Assembly: GCA_029941885.1 (NCBI GenBank)
Contig: JAPYTP010000006.1
Location: 1-63,489, forward strand
DNA length: 63,489 nucleotides
Direction: 5' to 3'
Origin: Myxococcota bacterium
Lineage (GTDB): Bacteria > Myxococcota_A > UBA9160 > UBA4427
The translations under genes were made by a program, and so were the position numbers. This document shows, piece after piece, positions 18,366 through 26,478 of this stretch (the stretch's first letter is position 1; each line of letters starts with the position of its first letter). The notes under the pieces were generated by a model. It was not told where the DNA came from and made no database searches. It saw nothing but the letters and a program-made list of their open reading frames with translations.

Positions 18366-19439
18366 ATGCACAAGAAACGCAACCCTGAGAATTACGGCAC
18401 CGGCCACGACGACGGTCTCGAGCCGCTGGTCCCGCTCGACATCGGTCGCCTCGATTCTATCGATGCACTCGTCAGGGCGATGTCGAATACCGCGTTCGGT
18501 GGACGCCGGCTCGGTGAAGCGGCCGACGCCCTCGAAGCGATGATCCGCGACGAGGCCTGCTTCCGGGTCATCACGATCTCAGGCGCGATGACGATCGCCA
18601 AGCAGGGGCTGGTCCTGTGCGAGATGATCGAGCGGGGTTGGGTCCAGGCCGTCGTCGCGACAGGGGCCTTGATGACGCACGGCTTCGTCGAGGGGGCGGG
18701 CATGCTCCACTTCAAGCATCGTCAGTCGATGCGCGATGAAGACCTCTTCGAGCGCGGCTACAACCGGGTCTATGACACGATCGAGCTCGAGAAGAACCTC
18801 GACGACGCCGAAGCTCTTCTCGATGCTGTGTTGTCGAAGATCGAGCCGGGCACGACCCTGTGCAGTCACGACCTTCTGGCACGGGTCGGACTCATGCTCG
18901 AGGACAATGACGCGGGGCGAGCGATCCTGCGAAGCGCCGTCCACAAGGAAGTTCCGATCTACGTCCCCGCGTTTACCGACTCCGAACTCGGGCTCGACTT
19001 CGCGATTCACAACCGCCGGCTACGCGACGCCGGCAAGACCCCGTTCGGCTTTGATCCCTTTCTCGATCTCGAAGACTTCGCCGACCGGGTCAGACAACAC
19101 GAGACCCTCGGCATCTTCACGATCGGCGGCGGCGTACCCCGAAACTGGGCGCAACAGATCGCGCCCTATCTCGAGATCAGCGCCGATCGTCTCGGAACCA
19201 AGGAATCGGTGCGCCGGTATCGATATGCGGTCCGGATCTGTCCCGAGCCCGAACATTGGGGCGGTCTTTCTGGCTGCAGCTACACAGAGGGGGTCTCCTG
19301 GGGCAAGTTCGTGCCCGAGAGCGAGGGTGGCCGACACGTCGAAGTTCACGCCGACGCGACGATCGCCTGGCCGATCATCGTTCGCGCCGTCTTCGAACGC
19401 CTCGAGTCCACCCCCGTCGGACACGAAGCCCCGGGGTGA
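18366..19439 (+). CDS. Deoxyhypusine synthase-like protein
   Basis: 357 aa, the usual length of the DHS family. Family landmarks: AVVATGALMTH (like VTTAGGVEED), GGGVPRNWAQQ (like GGGVVKHH) and EGVSWGKF, which retains the Lys that forms the enzyme-spermidine imine in eukaryotic DHS. Bacteria lack eIF5A, so the protein substrate cannot be the classical one; bacterial relatives are thought to act in polyamine metabolism or on unknown targets. GAGGA precedes the ATG. It is followed 4 nt later by a zinc alcohol dehydrogenase and then a response regulator, an unusual grouping. Function is inferred only at the family level. Confidence 0.85.
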   Translation: MHKKRNPENYGTGHDDGLEPLVPLDIGRLDSIDALVRAMSNTAFGGRRLGEAADALEAMIRDEACFRVITISGAMTIAKQGLVLCEMIERGWVQAVVATGALMTHGFVEGAGMLHFKHRQSMRDEDLFERGYNRVYDTIELEKNLDDAEALLDAVLSKIEPGTTLCSHDLLARVGLMLEDNDAGRAILRSAVHKEVPIYVPAFTDSELGLDFAIHNRRLRDAGKTPFGFDPFLDLEDFADRVRQHETLGIFTIGGGVPRNWAQQIAPYLEISADRLGTKESVRRYRYAVRICPEPEHWGGLSGCSYTEGVSWGKFVPESEGGRHVEVHADATIAWPIIVRAVFERLESTPVGHEAPG

Positions 19440-19443
19440 AGCA

Positions 19444-20544
19444 TTGAGCACGCAACCGTCGAAGCTCGAATCGACGCATCGGATGCGCGCGGCGGTCGTG
19501 GGCGACGATCGATCGATCTCGGCCGGGTTGGTTCCGATCCCTGATTGTGGCCCGCATGAAGTCCGCGTGCGGGTCGACGCGTGTGGGCTCTGCGGCAGCG
19601 ATCTCCATGCCCAGCGCCGAAGGAGCTGGGCGAGCGGCTTGATCCCCGGCCATGAAATCGCGGGAACGATCGAAGTAGTCGGACACGGGGCCACGAGAGG
19701 TGGAAACGGTGAAGACCTGGTCCCGGGGCTCGCGGTCGTCGTCGAACCCCTCGCATCCTGCTCGAGATGCAGAGCCTGCCAGGCTGGACGCAACTCCATC
19801 TGCCCCGACCTCGAGATCGCCGGAGTTCATCGTCCCGGCGGACTCGCGGAGTTCGTGGTCGTCCCCGCCGAGCGGGTGTTCTCGATCGACCCCACGATCG
19901 ACCCCGCGGTGGCCACGCTCGTCGAACCTCTCGCCGTCGCGCTCCATGCCCTCGATCGGGCCGAATTTCGGTTGGGCGAGCGTATCCTCGTGTTAGGCGG
20001 CGGGACGATCGGGCTGCTCTGCGCCTTCGCCGCCCGAACTTCCGGGGCTGCCGAAGTCGTGATCCGTGCCCGCTACGCGCATCAGCGCCAGCTCGCGCTC
20101 GATATCGGCGCAGGCACTCCGCACGACGCCGCCCGGAGCGTGTCCGAGGATGGCCTCGAATCCCGCTTCGACCTCGTGATCGAAACCGTCGGGGGATCGA
20201 GTGAGACCCTGATCGAGGCCTGCGAAGCCGCGACTCCAGGGGCACGAATCGCGGTTCTGGGGCTCTTCGATCAGAATCCCGCGTTCGATCCTTCGCTCGC
20301 GCTCCAGAAGGAGCTCGCGATGGTCTGGGCCAATTGCTACCAGACCGGCACGATGAACGATCCCGACATCGCCCGGGCCATACGCGGCGTGGTCGAACAT
20401 CACGAGAGGCTCGAGCGCTTGATCACACACCGCGGCGATCTCGACGGGATCGCCGCGGCCTTCGACCTTGCGGGTGACAAACACCGAGGTGTGGGGAAAC
20501 TGGCCGTGGTCGTCTCGGATCGACGAGGGGGGCGCATTCGATGA
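19444..20544 (+). CDS. Zinc-dependent alcohol dehydrogenase (MDR family)
   Basis: 366 aa. CGLCGSDLH holds the catalytic-zinc Cys, GHEIAG its His/Glu, and four cysteines (C-x2-C-x2-C-x7-C in CSRCRACQAGRNSIC) form the structural zinc site. VLGGGTIGL is the Rossmann motif. The pattern is that of threonine/sorbitol/butanediol dehydrogenase-like enzymes; the substrate is unknown. I prefer the TTG at 19444, seven bases after a GGGG tract overlapping the DHS stop; an ATG at 19483 is an alternative. The TGA stop overlaps the ATG of the response regulator (ATGA), so the three genes look co-transcribed. Confidence 0.88.
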   Translation: MSTQPSKLESTHRMRAAVVGDDRSISAGLVPIPDCGPHEVRVRVDACGLCGSDLHAQRRRSWASGLIPGHEIAGTIEVVGHGATRGGNGEDLVPGLAVVVEPLASCSRCRACQAGRNSICPDLEIAGVHRPGGLAEFVVVPAERVFSIDPTIDPAVATLVEPLAVALHALDRAEFRLGERILVLGGGTIGLLCAFAARTSGAAEVVIRARYAHQRQLALDIGAGTPHDAARSVSEDGLESRFDLVIETVGGSSETLIEACEAATPGARIAVLGLFDQNPAFDPSLALQKELAMVWANCYQTGTMNDPDIARAIRGVVEHHERLERLITHRGDLDGIAAAFDLAGDKHRGVGKLAVVVSDRRGGRIR

Positions 20545-20983
20545 GCGACATAGGTAGAGCGGCCCCAACCGCGGGGAAGGGCTCGACCGCGAACTGCAAA
20601 ACCACGGCGGGGATGACCCCCGTATCCTGATCGTCGACGACGAACCGACCTACCGAGAATACCTCGAAAGATTCCTCAGCCGGGACGGTCTGGATGTTCG
20701 CACTGCTGAAACGGGCGCAGAGGCCATCGAACTCGCCCGGGAATTCCCCCCTGACATTCTGCTGGCAGACTGGATGCTGCGCTGTGAGATGCACGGGATC
20801 GAAGTGGGAGAAGCACTCCGCGATCGCTGCCCCGATCTTAGAATCCTCTTGATGACGGGCTTTCCGACCGCCGACCTCGAGGCCGAAGCGGACCGCTTCG
20901 GGATCGACGGTTTGCTCGAGAAGCCCTTCGCGCTCGAGGACCTCGCGAGCCCCATCAAAGCCGCGCTCGCACCCTCACTCTAG
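20541..20983 (+). CDS. Stand-alone response regulator receiver domain, frameshifted near its start
   Basis: The receiver is complete: ILIVDDEPTY with the acidic pair, LLADWMLR with the phospho-Asp, LLMTGFP with the Thr and LLEKPF with the Lys. That frame, however, has a TAG at 20555 and no ATG/GTG/TTG before the domain. An ATG at 20541 overlaps the dehydrogenase stop but is in a different frame. Adding one G to the GGGG at 20573-20576 joins them into a smooth protein (…TAGEGLDRELQNHGG…). So a single-base deletion, real or from sequencing, separates start and domain. A CTG at 20594 is the only other in-frame start. The protein would act as a single-domain phosphorelay component. Confidence 0.65.
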
Positions 20984-21008
20984 TCCTGTCCTCACCACCC
21001 ACGTTGAT

Positions 21009-21196
21009 CTTGGGCTAGGAGCCTGACCCAAGACTCGTCGCGACACCCAAACGCCGATGCATCACCGCTGGCGGCGTTGCGAAACCTTGCTGTAGCCAGC
21101 TACCGCTGCGCTTTACTCGGAAGCTTCGCTTCCTCCCTAGCCAGCGGCGCGCCTCGACACCTGGGCTTCCCACGAGAGTATTGGGTCAGACTCCTA
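21009..21196. mobile_element. MITE/REP-like structured element with terminal inverted repeats
   Basis: Left end 21016-21038 (TAGGAGCCTGACCCAAGACTC...) and right end 21173-21196, read in reverse (TAGGAGTCTGACCCAATACTC), are inverted repeats with two mismatches in 21. Inside, CCGCTGG (about 21068) faces CCAGCGG (about 21140), and GGAAGC-TTC-GCTTCC is a perfect hairpin (21119-21133). The left end also forms its own hairpin CTTGGG...CCCAAG (21009-21032). There is no ORF. The last three bases of the right end are the stop codon of prfC. Such GGGTCAGRCTCC-type ends resemble REP elements moved by RAYT (Y1) transposases, but none is encoded here. Confidence 0.65.
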
Positions 21197-22819
21197 GTTG
21201 GCGCTCTCGAAAAGTGAGGGATCCGGGGTCTCGCTGAGATCGAGCGACTCGTTGCGTTCGAGCAATCGATCGAAGTCCCAGGAACTCTGGGCGAGGAGCG
21301 CCCAATTGTCGTCGCGGTCGAGCACGACGCGAATTCGCTCGGAGTATCTGAAGTCCTCGGGATCGAAGCCCGCCTGCGGCCAACGCGCCAAGCAGTAGGG
21401 CAGATTCGAGAGCGTCAGCTCCACACCGTACTCGGACTGGAGCCGATGTTTCATGACGTCGAACTGGAGCGGGCCCATCGCGCCCAGAATCCAGCTCGCC
21501 GACCCGCCCTCGGGATCGCGGAAGAGCTGAACGACGCCTTCCTGGACGAGCTGCTCGATCCCCTTCTCGAGTGCCTTTCGTTTCTGGACCCCGGCGACCT
21601 CGACGCGCATGAAGGATTCGGGCGCGAAGATCGGGATTCCGGCGTACCCGATCTGCTTCTCGTCGGCGAGGGTGTCTCCGATTCTGAACAGCCCGGGATC
21701 GAATAGGCCGACGACGTCACCCGCGAAGGCCTCGTCGACTTCCGTTCGATCCTTGCCCATCAGAAGCGTCGAATTCGTCAGGCGGATCGGTTTGCCAGTG
21801 CGGATATGCAAGGTCTGAAGGCCTTTGATGAATTGGCCGGAGCAGATCCGAAGGAACGCGATGCGGTCGCGATGGTCCGGGTCCATGTTCGCCTGGATCT
21901 TGAAGACGAAGCCCGAGAATGGATGGTCGACGGGATCGATTACGTCCCCCGAGCTGACCCTCGGCACGGGGCCCGGCGCCATCTCGAGAAAGCGCTTGAG
22001 GAAGGGATGCACTCCAAAATTGGTCAGCGCACTTCCGAAGAACATCGGCGTCTGCGCGCCGCTCGCCACGAGCCCGGCGTCGAGTTCCGCACCCGCCCCT
22101 TCGAGCAATTCGAGCCCTTCGACGACGTCCTCGGCGAAGGGGCCCATTGCCTCCATGACGGCCTCGGAATCGGGCTCGCCGGCGACGACATGTTCTTCGA
22201 CTCGATGGGTCCCGTGATCGCCGCCGGAAAAGGTCATGAGGCAACGCTCGAATCGGTCGTAGATGCCCCGAAAATCGCTGCCCGCTCCGACCGGCCAATT
22301 CGCGGGAACCACCTCCATCCCGAGGACTTCCTCGATCTCACCCATGATGTCGAGAGGGTCGCGACCGTGGCGATCCATCTTGTTGACGAAGGTGAAGATC
22401 GGGATTCTTCTCAGCTTGCAGACTTCACAGAGCTTTCGGGTCTGGGGTTCCACGCCGCGGGCAGCGTCGATCAGCATGACGGCGCTATCCGCCGCCATCA
22501 GCGTCCGATAGGTGTCCTCACTGAAGTCCGCATGCCCAGGCGTGTCCAGGATATTCACACGATGTTCGTCGAACTCGAAGTGGAGCACCGAACTCGATAC
22601 CGAGATCCCACGCTGCTTCTCGAGCTCGAGCCAATCGCTCGTCGCATGTCGCGCGGCCTTCTGCGCTCGAACGGCGCCTGCTTCGCGGAGCGCACCGCCG
22701 TAGAGAAGCAGCTTCTCCGTCAGCGTCGTCTTTCCCGCGTCCGGATGCGAGATGATCGCAAAGGTGCGCCGGCGGTCGATTTCGCGTCGGAGTTCGAGAG
22801 GGTTGCGGGCGCTGGCCAC
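21194..22819 (-). CDS. prfC: Peptide chain release factor 3
   Basis: 541 aa translational GTPase that recycles RF1/RF2 from the ribosome. HPDAGKTTLTEKLL is the P-loop, DTPGHADFSEDTYRTL is G3, and FVNKMDR is G4. Length and the C-terminal QFDVMKHRLQSEYGVE region match RF3 rather than EF-G. GTG start at 22819, 3 nt after the stop of the aldolase gene, so the two are probably co-transcribed. The stop codon TAG is formed by the end of an inverted-repeat element. Confidence 0.96.
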   Translation of the reverse strand: MASARNPLELRREIDRRRTFAIISHPDAGKTTLTEKLLLYGGALREAGAVRAQKAARHATSDWLELEKQRGISVSSSVLHFEFDEHRVNILDTPGHADFSEDTYRTLMAADSAVMLIDAARGVEPQTRKLCEVCKLRRIPIFTFVNKMDRHGRDPLDIMGEIEEVLGMEVVPANWPVGAGSDFRGIYDRFERCLMTFSGGDHGTHRVEEHVVAGEPDSEAVMEAMGPFAEDVVEGLELLEGAGAELDAGLVASGAQTPMFFGSALTNFGVHPFLKRFLEMAPGPVPRVSSGDVIDPVDHPFSGFVFKIQANMDPDHRDRIAFLRICSGQFIKGLQTLHIRTGKPIRLTNSTLLMGKDRTEVDEAFAGDVVGLFDPGLFRIGDTLADEKQIGYAGIPIFAPESFMRVEVAGVQKRKALEKGIEQLVQEGVVQLFRDPEGGSASWILGAMGPLQFDVMKHRLQSEYGVELTLSNLPYCLARWPQAGFDPEDFRYSERIRVVLDRDDNWALLAQSSWDFDRLLERNESLDLSETPDPSLFESAN

Positions 22820-22822
22820 GAC

Positions 22823-23722
22823 TCAGGTTCGCGATGCCTTGCAGATGGCTTCGATCGACGAATCGAGCATTCGATTGAATTCGTCGTCGGATTGCCGCGC
22901 CGAGAGTCCCTCGGTCAGGGCACGCGAGAAGCTGGCGATCATGTCGCTGTTCGCGTTGAGCCGCCGATTGGCTTCTTCTCTCGAGTAGCCCCCGGAGAGT
23001 GCCACGACCCGGGCGACATTCGCGTGGGCAATATGTCGCGAATAGAGATTCGTCTGCTCGGGCAACGTCAGCTTCAGCATCACCGTCTGCGCATCGAGCG
23101 CATCGAGTTGCTCCATCAGCTGTCCTGCGAGTTCGGCCTCCGCATCCGCCTTGTCCGGGGCATTGATATCGACTTCGGGTTCGATGATCGGAACGAGCCC
23201 GGCAGCGCAGATTTGTCTTCCCACCTCGAATTGCTGTTCGACGACCTTCGTGATCCCGACTCGGTTCGCACTCTTGATCACGGAACGCATCTTGGTCCCG
23301 AAGACGCCGCGCGCATTGGCCTTGTCGAGCAGCGCAGCAAGATCGGGCATCGGCTTCATCACCTGGGCGCCGTCGACCTCGTCCGCGAGTCCCTTGTCCA
23401 CTTTGAGGAAGGGCGTGACTTTCTTCTCCTGCCAGAGGTACTCGGCGGAGGGCCGACCGGCGATGTCGCCGTCGAGGGTGTTCTCGAAGAGAATCGCACC
23501 GAGGATCCGATCACCGCTGAAAGCGGGGCTCTCGACGATGCGACAGCGCATCTCGTGCACGCGCGCGAACATTTCCTCGTCGTTCGTGTAGCCGTCGTCG
23601 CCGATCCCGTAGAGCGAAAGCGCCTTCGGCGTGCTGCCCCCGCTCTGGTCGAGGGCCGCGATGAATCCGTCCTGCGTGCGGATCTTCTTCAGCTGGTCTT
23701 GCAGATCACCCACGTGATTCAT
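22823..23722 (-). CDS. Class I fructose-bisphosphate aldolase
   Basis: 299 aa, the class I type found in bacteria such as Staphylococcus. It cleaves fructose 1,6-bisphosphate to two triose phosphates through a Lys Schiff base. FIAALDQSGGSTPKAL is the N-terminal signature, ILFENTLDG and FLKVDKGL follow, VPIIEPEVDI and VMLKLTLPEQ carry the active-site Glu and Lys, and ALSGGYSREEAN is the phosphate-binding stretch. No metal-binding class II motif is present. It is upstream of prfC with a 3-nt gap. The start ATG at 23722 matches family length. Confidence 0.95.
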   Translation of the reverse strand: MNHVGDLQDQLKKIRTQDGFIAALDQSGGSTPKALSLYGIGDDGYTNDEEMFARVHEMRCRIVESPAFSGDRILGAILFENTLDGDIAGRPSAEYLWQEKKVTPFLKVDKGLADEVDGAQVMKPMPDLAALLDKANARGVFGTKMRSVIKSANRVGITKVVEQQFEVGRQICAAGLVPIIEPEVDINAPDKADAEAELAGQLMEQLDALDAQTVMLKLTLPEQTNLYSRHIAHANVARVVALSGGYSREEANRRLNANSDMIASFSRALTEGLSARQSDDEFNRMLDSSIEAICKASRT

Positions 23723-23812
23723 GCCTCTGTCTACCGAGGTTCGAAAAGGGGCCGCAATGAAGCAGCCGGATTGGCCGCGCGCAGTCTAGCAGGACCGGAC
23801 GAGTGCGCGGAT

Positions 23813-23844
23813 GCGGGGAGTGCGGGGAGTGCGGGGAGTGCGGA
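23813..23844. repeat. 9-bp tandem repeat next to PilZ gene stop
   Basis: Three GCGGGGAGT units (23813-23839) plus a partial fourth, abutting the stop codon of the PilZ gene in the gap behind the aldolase gene. Confidence 0.85.
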
Positions 23845-24528
23845 TCAGGCCAGAATGGTCTGGGTCACGTATCGCCCCAGTGCCTCTCGGCGGCTCGGCT
23901 CGACCGCGCTGAACACGAGACCCGTGTCCGGCAGGAGCTGATAGGTCGCCTCGGCATCGAGCACGATCGATTCGCTCTGCGGGATGACGAGTTCGAGCCG
24001 CAGCTTCTGGCCGAGCAGGATCGCCTCGGGGCTGCGGATCAGACATCCGTTCTCGGAGAGAGAGAGCACCCGGCCCTCCCATTGCGACCCGCGCGACTCA
24101 CAGAGCGCTCGAAGATGGGTCGGGACGCGGGGCATCGAACGCGGCCGGTCCTCGAAGACCTGCTGCATCAAGCGATAGAGGTCATGCAACCCGGCGGGGC
24201 GCTTCACCGCACCGACGATCCGCGGATCGTCTCCCGTCGCCCCCTGCGTTCCGGACAGCACAATGATCGGCAGCTGGGCTTCGACCCGAGCTCCGGTGTC
24301 TCTCGGCACTTCCTCGAGGCGCCGCTCGTCGACGAGCAACAATTCTGCGCGCAGGTCCGGTCTCTCGTCCTGGAGCTGCAGGAAGGTCTCGGGCATCAAC
24401 AGCTGATAGCCGAGTCGACTGAGGATGACGTCCGTCATCGGACTGAGCCCATCGCGCGGTCCGAGATAGACGATGGCTCGCATCCGTAACGACTGATCGG
24501 ACCCGCTTTCAGGAGAAGATTCGGACAT
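23845..24528 (-). CDS. Receiver-like domain + PilZ domain protein
   Basis: 227 aa. Residues ~15-125 resemble a response-regulator receiver (LLLVDERRL, PIIVLSGTQG, AVKRPAG with Lys), but the N-terminal acidic pair is missing (YLGPRDG), so phosphorylation is doubtful. Residues ~128-225 form a PilZ domain: RSMPR matches RxxxR and LSENGCLIRS matches the (D/N)xSxxG c-di-GMP motif with the Asp missing. PilZ proteins bind c-di-GMP and relay it to motility or polysaccharide systems. With the riboswitch and EAL-HDOD protein near 5.4 kb, it is one of several c-di-GMP parts in this window. Confidence 0.8.
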   Translation of the reverse strand: MSESSPESGSDQSLRMRAIVYLGPRDGLSPMTDVILSRLGYQLLMPETFLQLQDERPDLRAELLLVDERRLEEVPRDTGARVEAQLPIIVLSGTQGATGDDPRIVGAVKRPAGLHDLYRLMQQVFEDRPRSMPRVPTHLRALCESRGSQWEGRVLSLSENGCLIRSPEAILLGQKLRLELVIPQSESIVLDAEATYQLLPDTGLVFSAVEPSRREALGRYVTQTILA

Positions 24529-24688
24529 GTCTAGGGGTTCGGGTCAGCGCTGGATTTCATTGAGGGTTTCGTGCCCCGAATGGATCGATTGCCCCTCGGG
24601 GAGACATTTGTTCGGGTTCCGAAACGTTGGATCATGCCGAGCCTATCTGCCCGGCTCAAACGGGACTTCCGACTCGGCCTGCTAGTTT

Positions 24689-25558
24689 GTGAGCGTGGAC
24701 AACGTTGAGAATGCGGTCTTGGGGAGTGTGAATCGCGACTTGGCCACCTGGCTCGTATCGCAGAGGCTCGAGATCGAACGGGTCATGCAGAGCCAGCTGG
24801 GCGCGGCGGCTCCCGCTGTCGCCGGCGCCGAAGCCGAGACGCTGCGCCGATTCCGGACGTTCTCCTCGACGGCGCTGATGCGCGGCGAAGCGCCGCGGCC
24901 CGTCCTCGACGGGTTGCGTCCGAACGAACGACGCGTGATGGCGCTACTCACGACCTGGGCGCAGGCAGCAACGGAACTCGCCGGACCCGACGGCCCGGTC
25001 GTCGCCCGGGCGTTGGCCCCGCTCCTCGATGCGTTCCGGCTCTCGATTCGGACGTCCGGGACGAAGCGGAAGACGAGCGGTCGCCCCCGAGCCACGCGTC
25101 GTGCGATCACAGCCGCCATCGATCGCATCGCCGACCTCTATTTCGCGATCGATGTCGACTCCGGCGAGATCCTGGATGCCAACCCCGCCGCGGGTTCGGC
25201 ATTGGGCGTTGCCCGAGACGCCTTGATCGGAATCGAATTCAACGCCTTCGTTCCCTCAGACGCCCAGAGCCCCTGGTGGACCTCCCTCGACACGATTGCC
25301 GAGGGTCAGGAGAGCGTCGTCTTCGTCGCCACGATGCAGGATCGCGATGGCGGGCGTATCCGGCTCGAAGCCTCCGCGACGCGCTACTTGCAGAGCAACC
25401 GAACCCTCGCCCTCGTGGTCGCCCGGCCGGATACCAAGGTCCACGCCCTGGTCGACGCGCGACCGACCGCCGACGCCAAAGAGGGTGAACAAAATCCGCG
25501 CTCCGCCGAGGCCTCCCGGAACCGCCCTGCACCTGGACTTCAGTCGAGTTCGGCGTGA
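24689..25558 (+). CDS. PAS domain protein without kinase output
   Basis: 289 aa. The N-terminal ~145 residues are helical and unrecognised. A PAS fold follows at ~148-255: DLYFAIDVDSGEILDANPAAGSALGVARDALIG is the typical start (split here across PAS strands A-B and helices), and the second half has RIRLEASATRYLQSNRTLALVVARP. No histidine kinase, GGDEF or HTH domain follows; the tail is polar. It is probably a sensor or partner protein. GTG start at 24689, with a second GTG at 24695. Its 3' end overlaps the convergent dienelactone hydrolase gene by 19 bp. Confidence 0.75.
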   Translation: MSVDNVENAVLGSVNRDLATWLVSQRLEIERVMQSQLGAAAPAVAGAEAETLRRFRTFSSTALMRGEAPRPVLDGLRPNERRVMALLTTWAQAATELAGPDGPVVARALAPLLDAFRLSIRTSGTKRKTSGRPRATRRAITAAIDRIADLYFAIDVDSGEILDANPAAGSALGVARDALIGIEFNAFVPSDAQSPWWTSLDTIAEGQESVVFVATMQDRDGGRIRLEASATRYLQSNRTLALVVARPDTKVHALVDARPTADAKEGEQNPRSAEASRNRPAPGLQSSSA

Positions 25559-26268
25559 AGGAAGGGGATGATGCGGGCCCAGGCAGTGGCCGACGCGTCC
25601 GCCCGATAGGCCTCTTCGCGTGTGCGATTCAGGAACGCATGTCCAGCCCCGGGATAGCGATCGATTTCGAAGGCGACGTCGCTCTTCGATAGGGCCGCCT
25701 CGAGCGCATCCACATCGGTCTGCGGAACGAACGTGTCCTCGCCTCCGAAGGACGCCAGAAGGGGGGTCGTGAGGCGACCGCCCGCCTCGATGGGCGACGT
25801 CGGCTTCTTCGAGTGATCGCGACCCGAAGGCTCCTCGAGCATTCCACTTTCGTAGGAGAGGATTCCGTAGAAGGGGGCCGCCGCTGCGAAACGATCCGAA
25901 AGGCACGCCGCCAGCAGCGCGAACGTGCCGCCCATACACACACCCACCACCCCGATCTTCCGCCCGCGGCAGCTCGATTCTCGGCTCAGCCAATCCGCAC
26001 CGGCCTCGAGATCCGCCACGATGTCCGGATCCGACAGCGAACGAATATGGGAGCCGGGATCTTCGATCGAGAATGGAGCCAGTGCGCGGTAGAGGTCGAT
26101 CTCGAGGACCGAGAACCCCTCCGCGGCCAGATCCGCGGCGAGCGCCCGACTGTGTTCCGAGAGACCCCACACGTCGTGGATGAAGACGATGCCGGGAAAC
26201 GAGTTACCCGTCTCGGGCCGGTGGAAGCGCCCGAGTTCTCCGTCTCGAACCCGCGTCGGGCTCGTCAT
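25540..26268 (-). CDS. Dienelactone hydrolase family protein
   Basis: 242 aa alpha/beta hydrolase. GVCMGG has the nucleophilic Cys typical of dienelactone hydrolases, GGEDTFVP the Asp and GAGHAFLN the His. FIHDVWGLSEHSRALA is the family N-terminal signature. Dienelactone hydrolase itself acts in chloroaromatic breakdown, but most homologues have unknown substrates. The ATG at 26268 is preferred to the TTG at 26271 because AGGAG lies 6 nt before it. The gene is divergent from the hotdog hydratase gene. Confidence 0.88.
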   Translation of the reverse strand: MTSPTRVRDGELGRFHRPETGNSFPGIVFIHDVWGLSEHSRALAADLAAEGFSVLEIDLYRALAPFSIEDPGSHIRSLSDPDIVADLEAGADWLSRESSCRGRKIGVVGVCMGGTFALLAACLSDRFAAAAPFYGILSYESGMLEEPSGRDHSKKPTSPIEAGGRLTTPLLASFGGEDTFVPQTDVDALEAALSKSDVAFEIDRYPGAGHAFLNRTREEAYRADASATAWARIIPFLHAELD

Positions 26269-26478
26269 CAAGATCTCCTCTCGATTGCAAGCGCCGTGGG
26301 GTCAGCCGGCACGGCACTGGTCTCTAAGAATCTATCCGCCCCGCACACCACATTCCATCCCCAAGGCGCTCGCGACTCCTGCTTCCCGGAACCGGGAGTG
26401 GCTGGCAGCCCGGGGAGGCGCTGAGTAGACTCGCCGCCCCCTTCGTGACCCCTACGAGGGCCCTGCGAGGAGATCCCC

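Noticed and set aside
21806..23941. 711-codon plus-strand ORF across prfC and aldolase genes
   Set aside because: Fully antisense to two well-supported genes, with no recognisable domain; long open antisense frames are common in GC-rich DNA.
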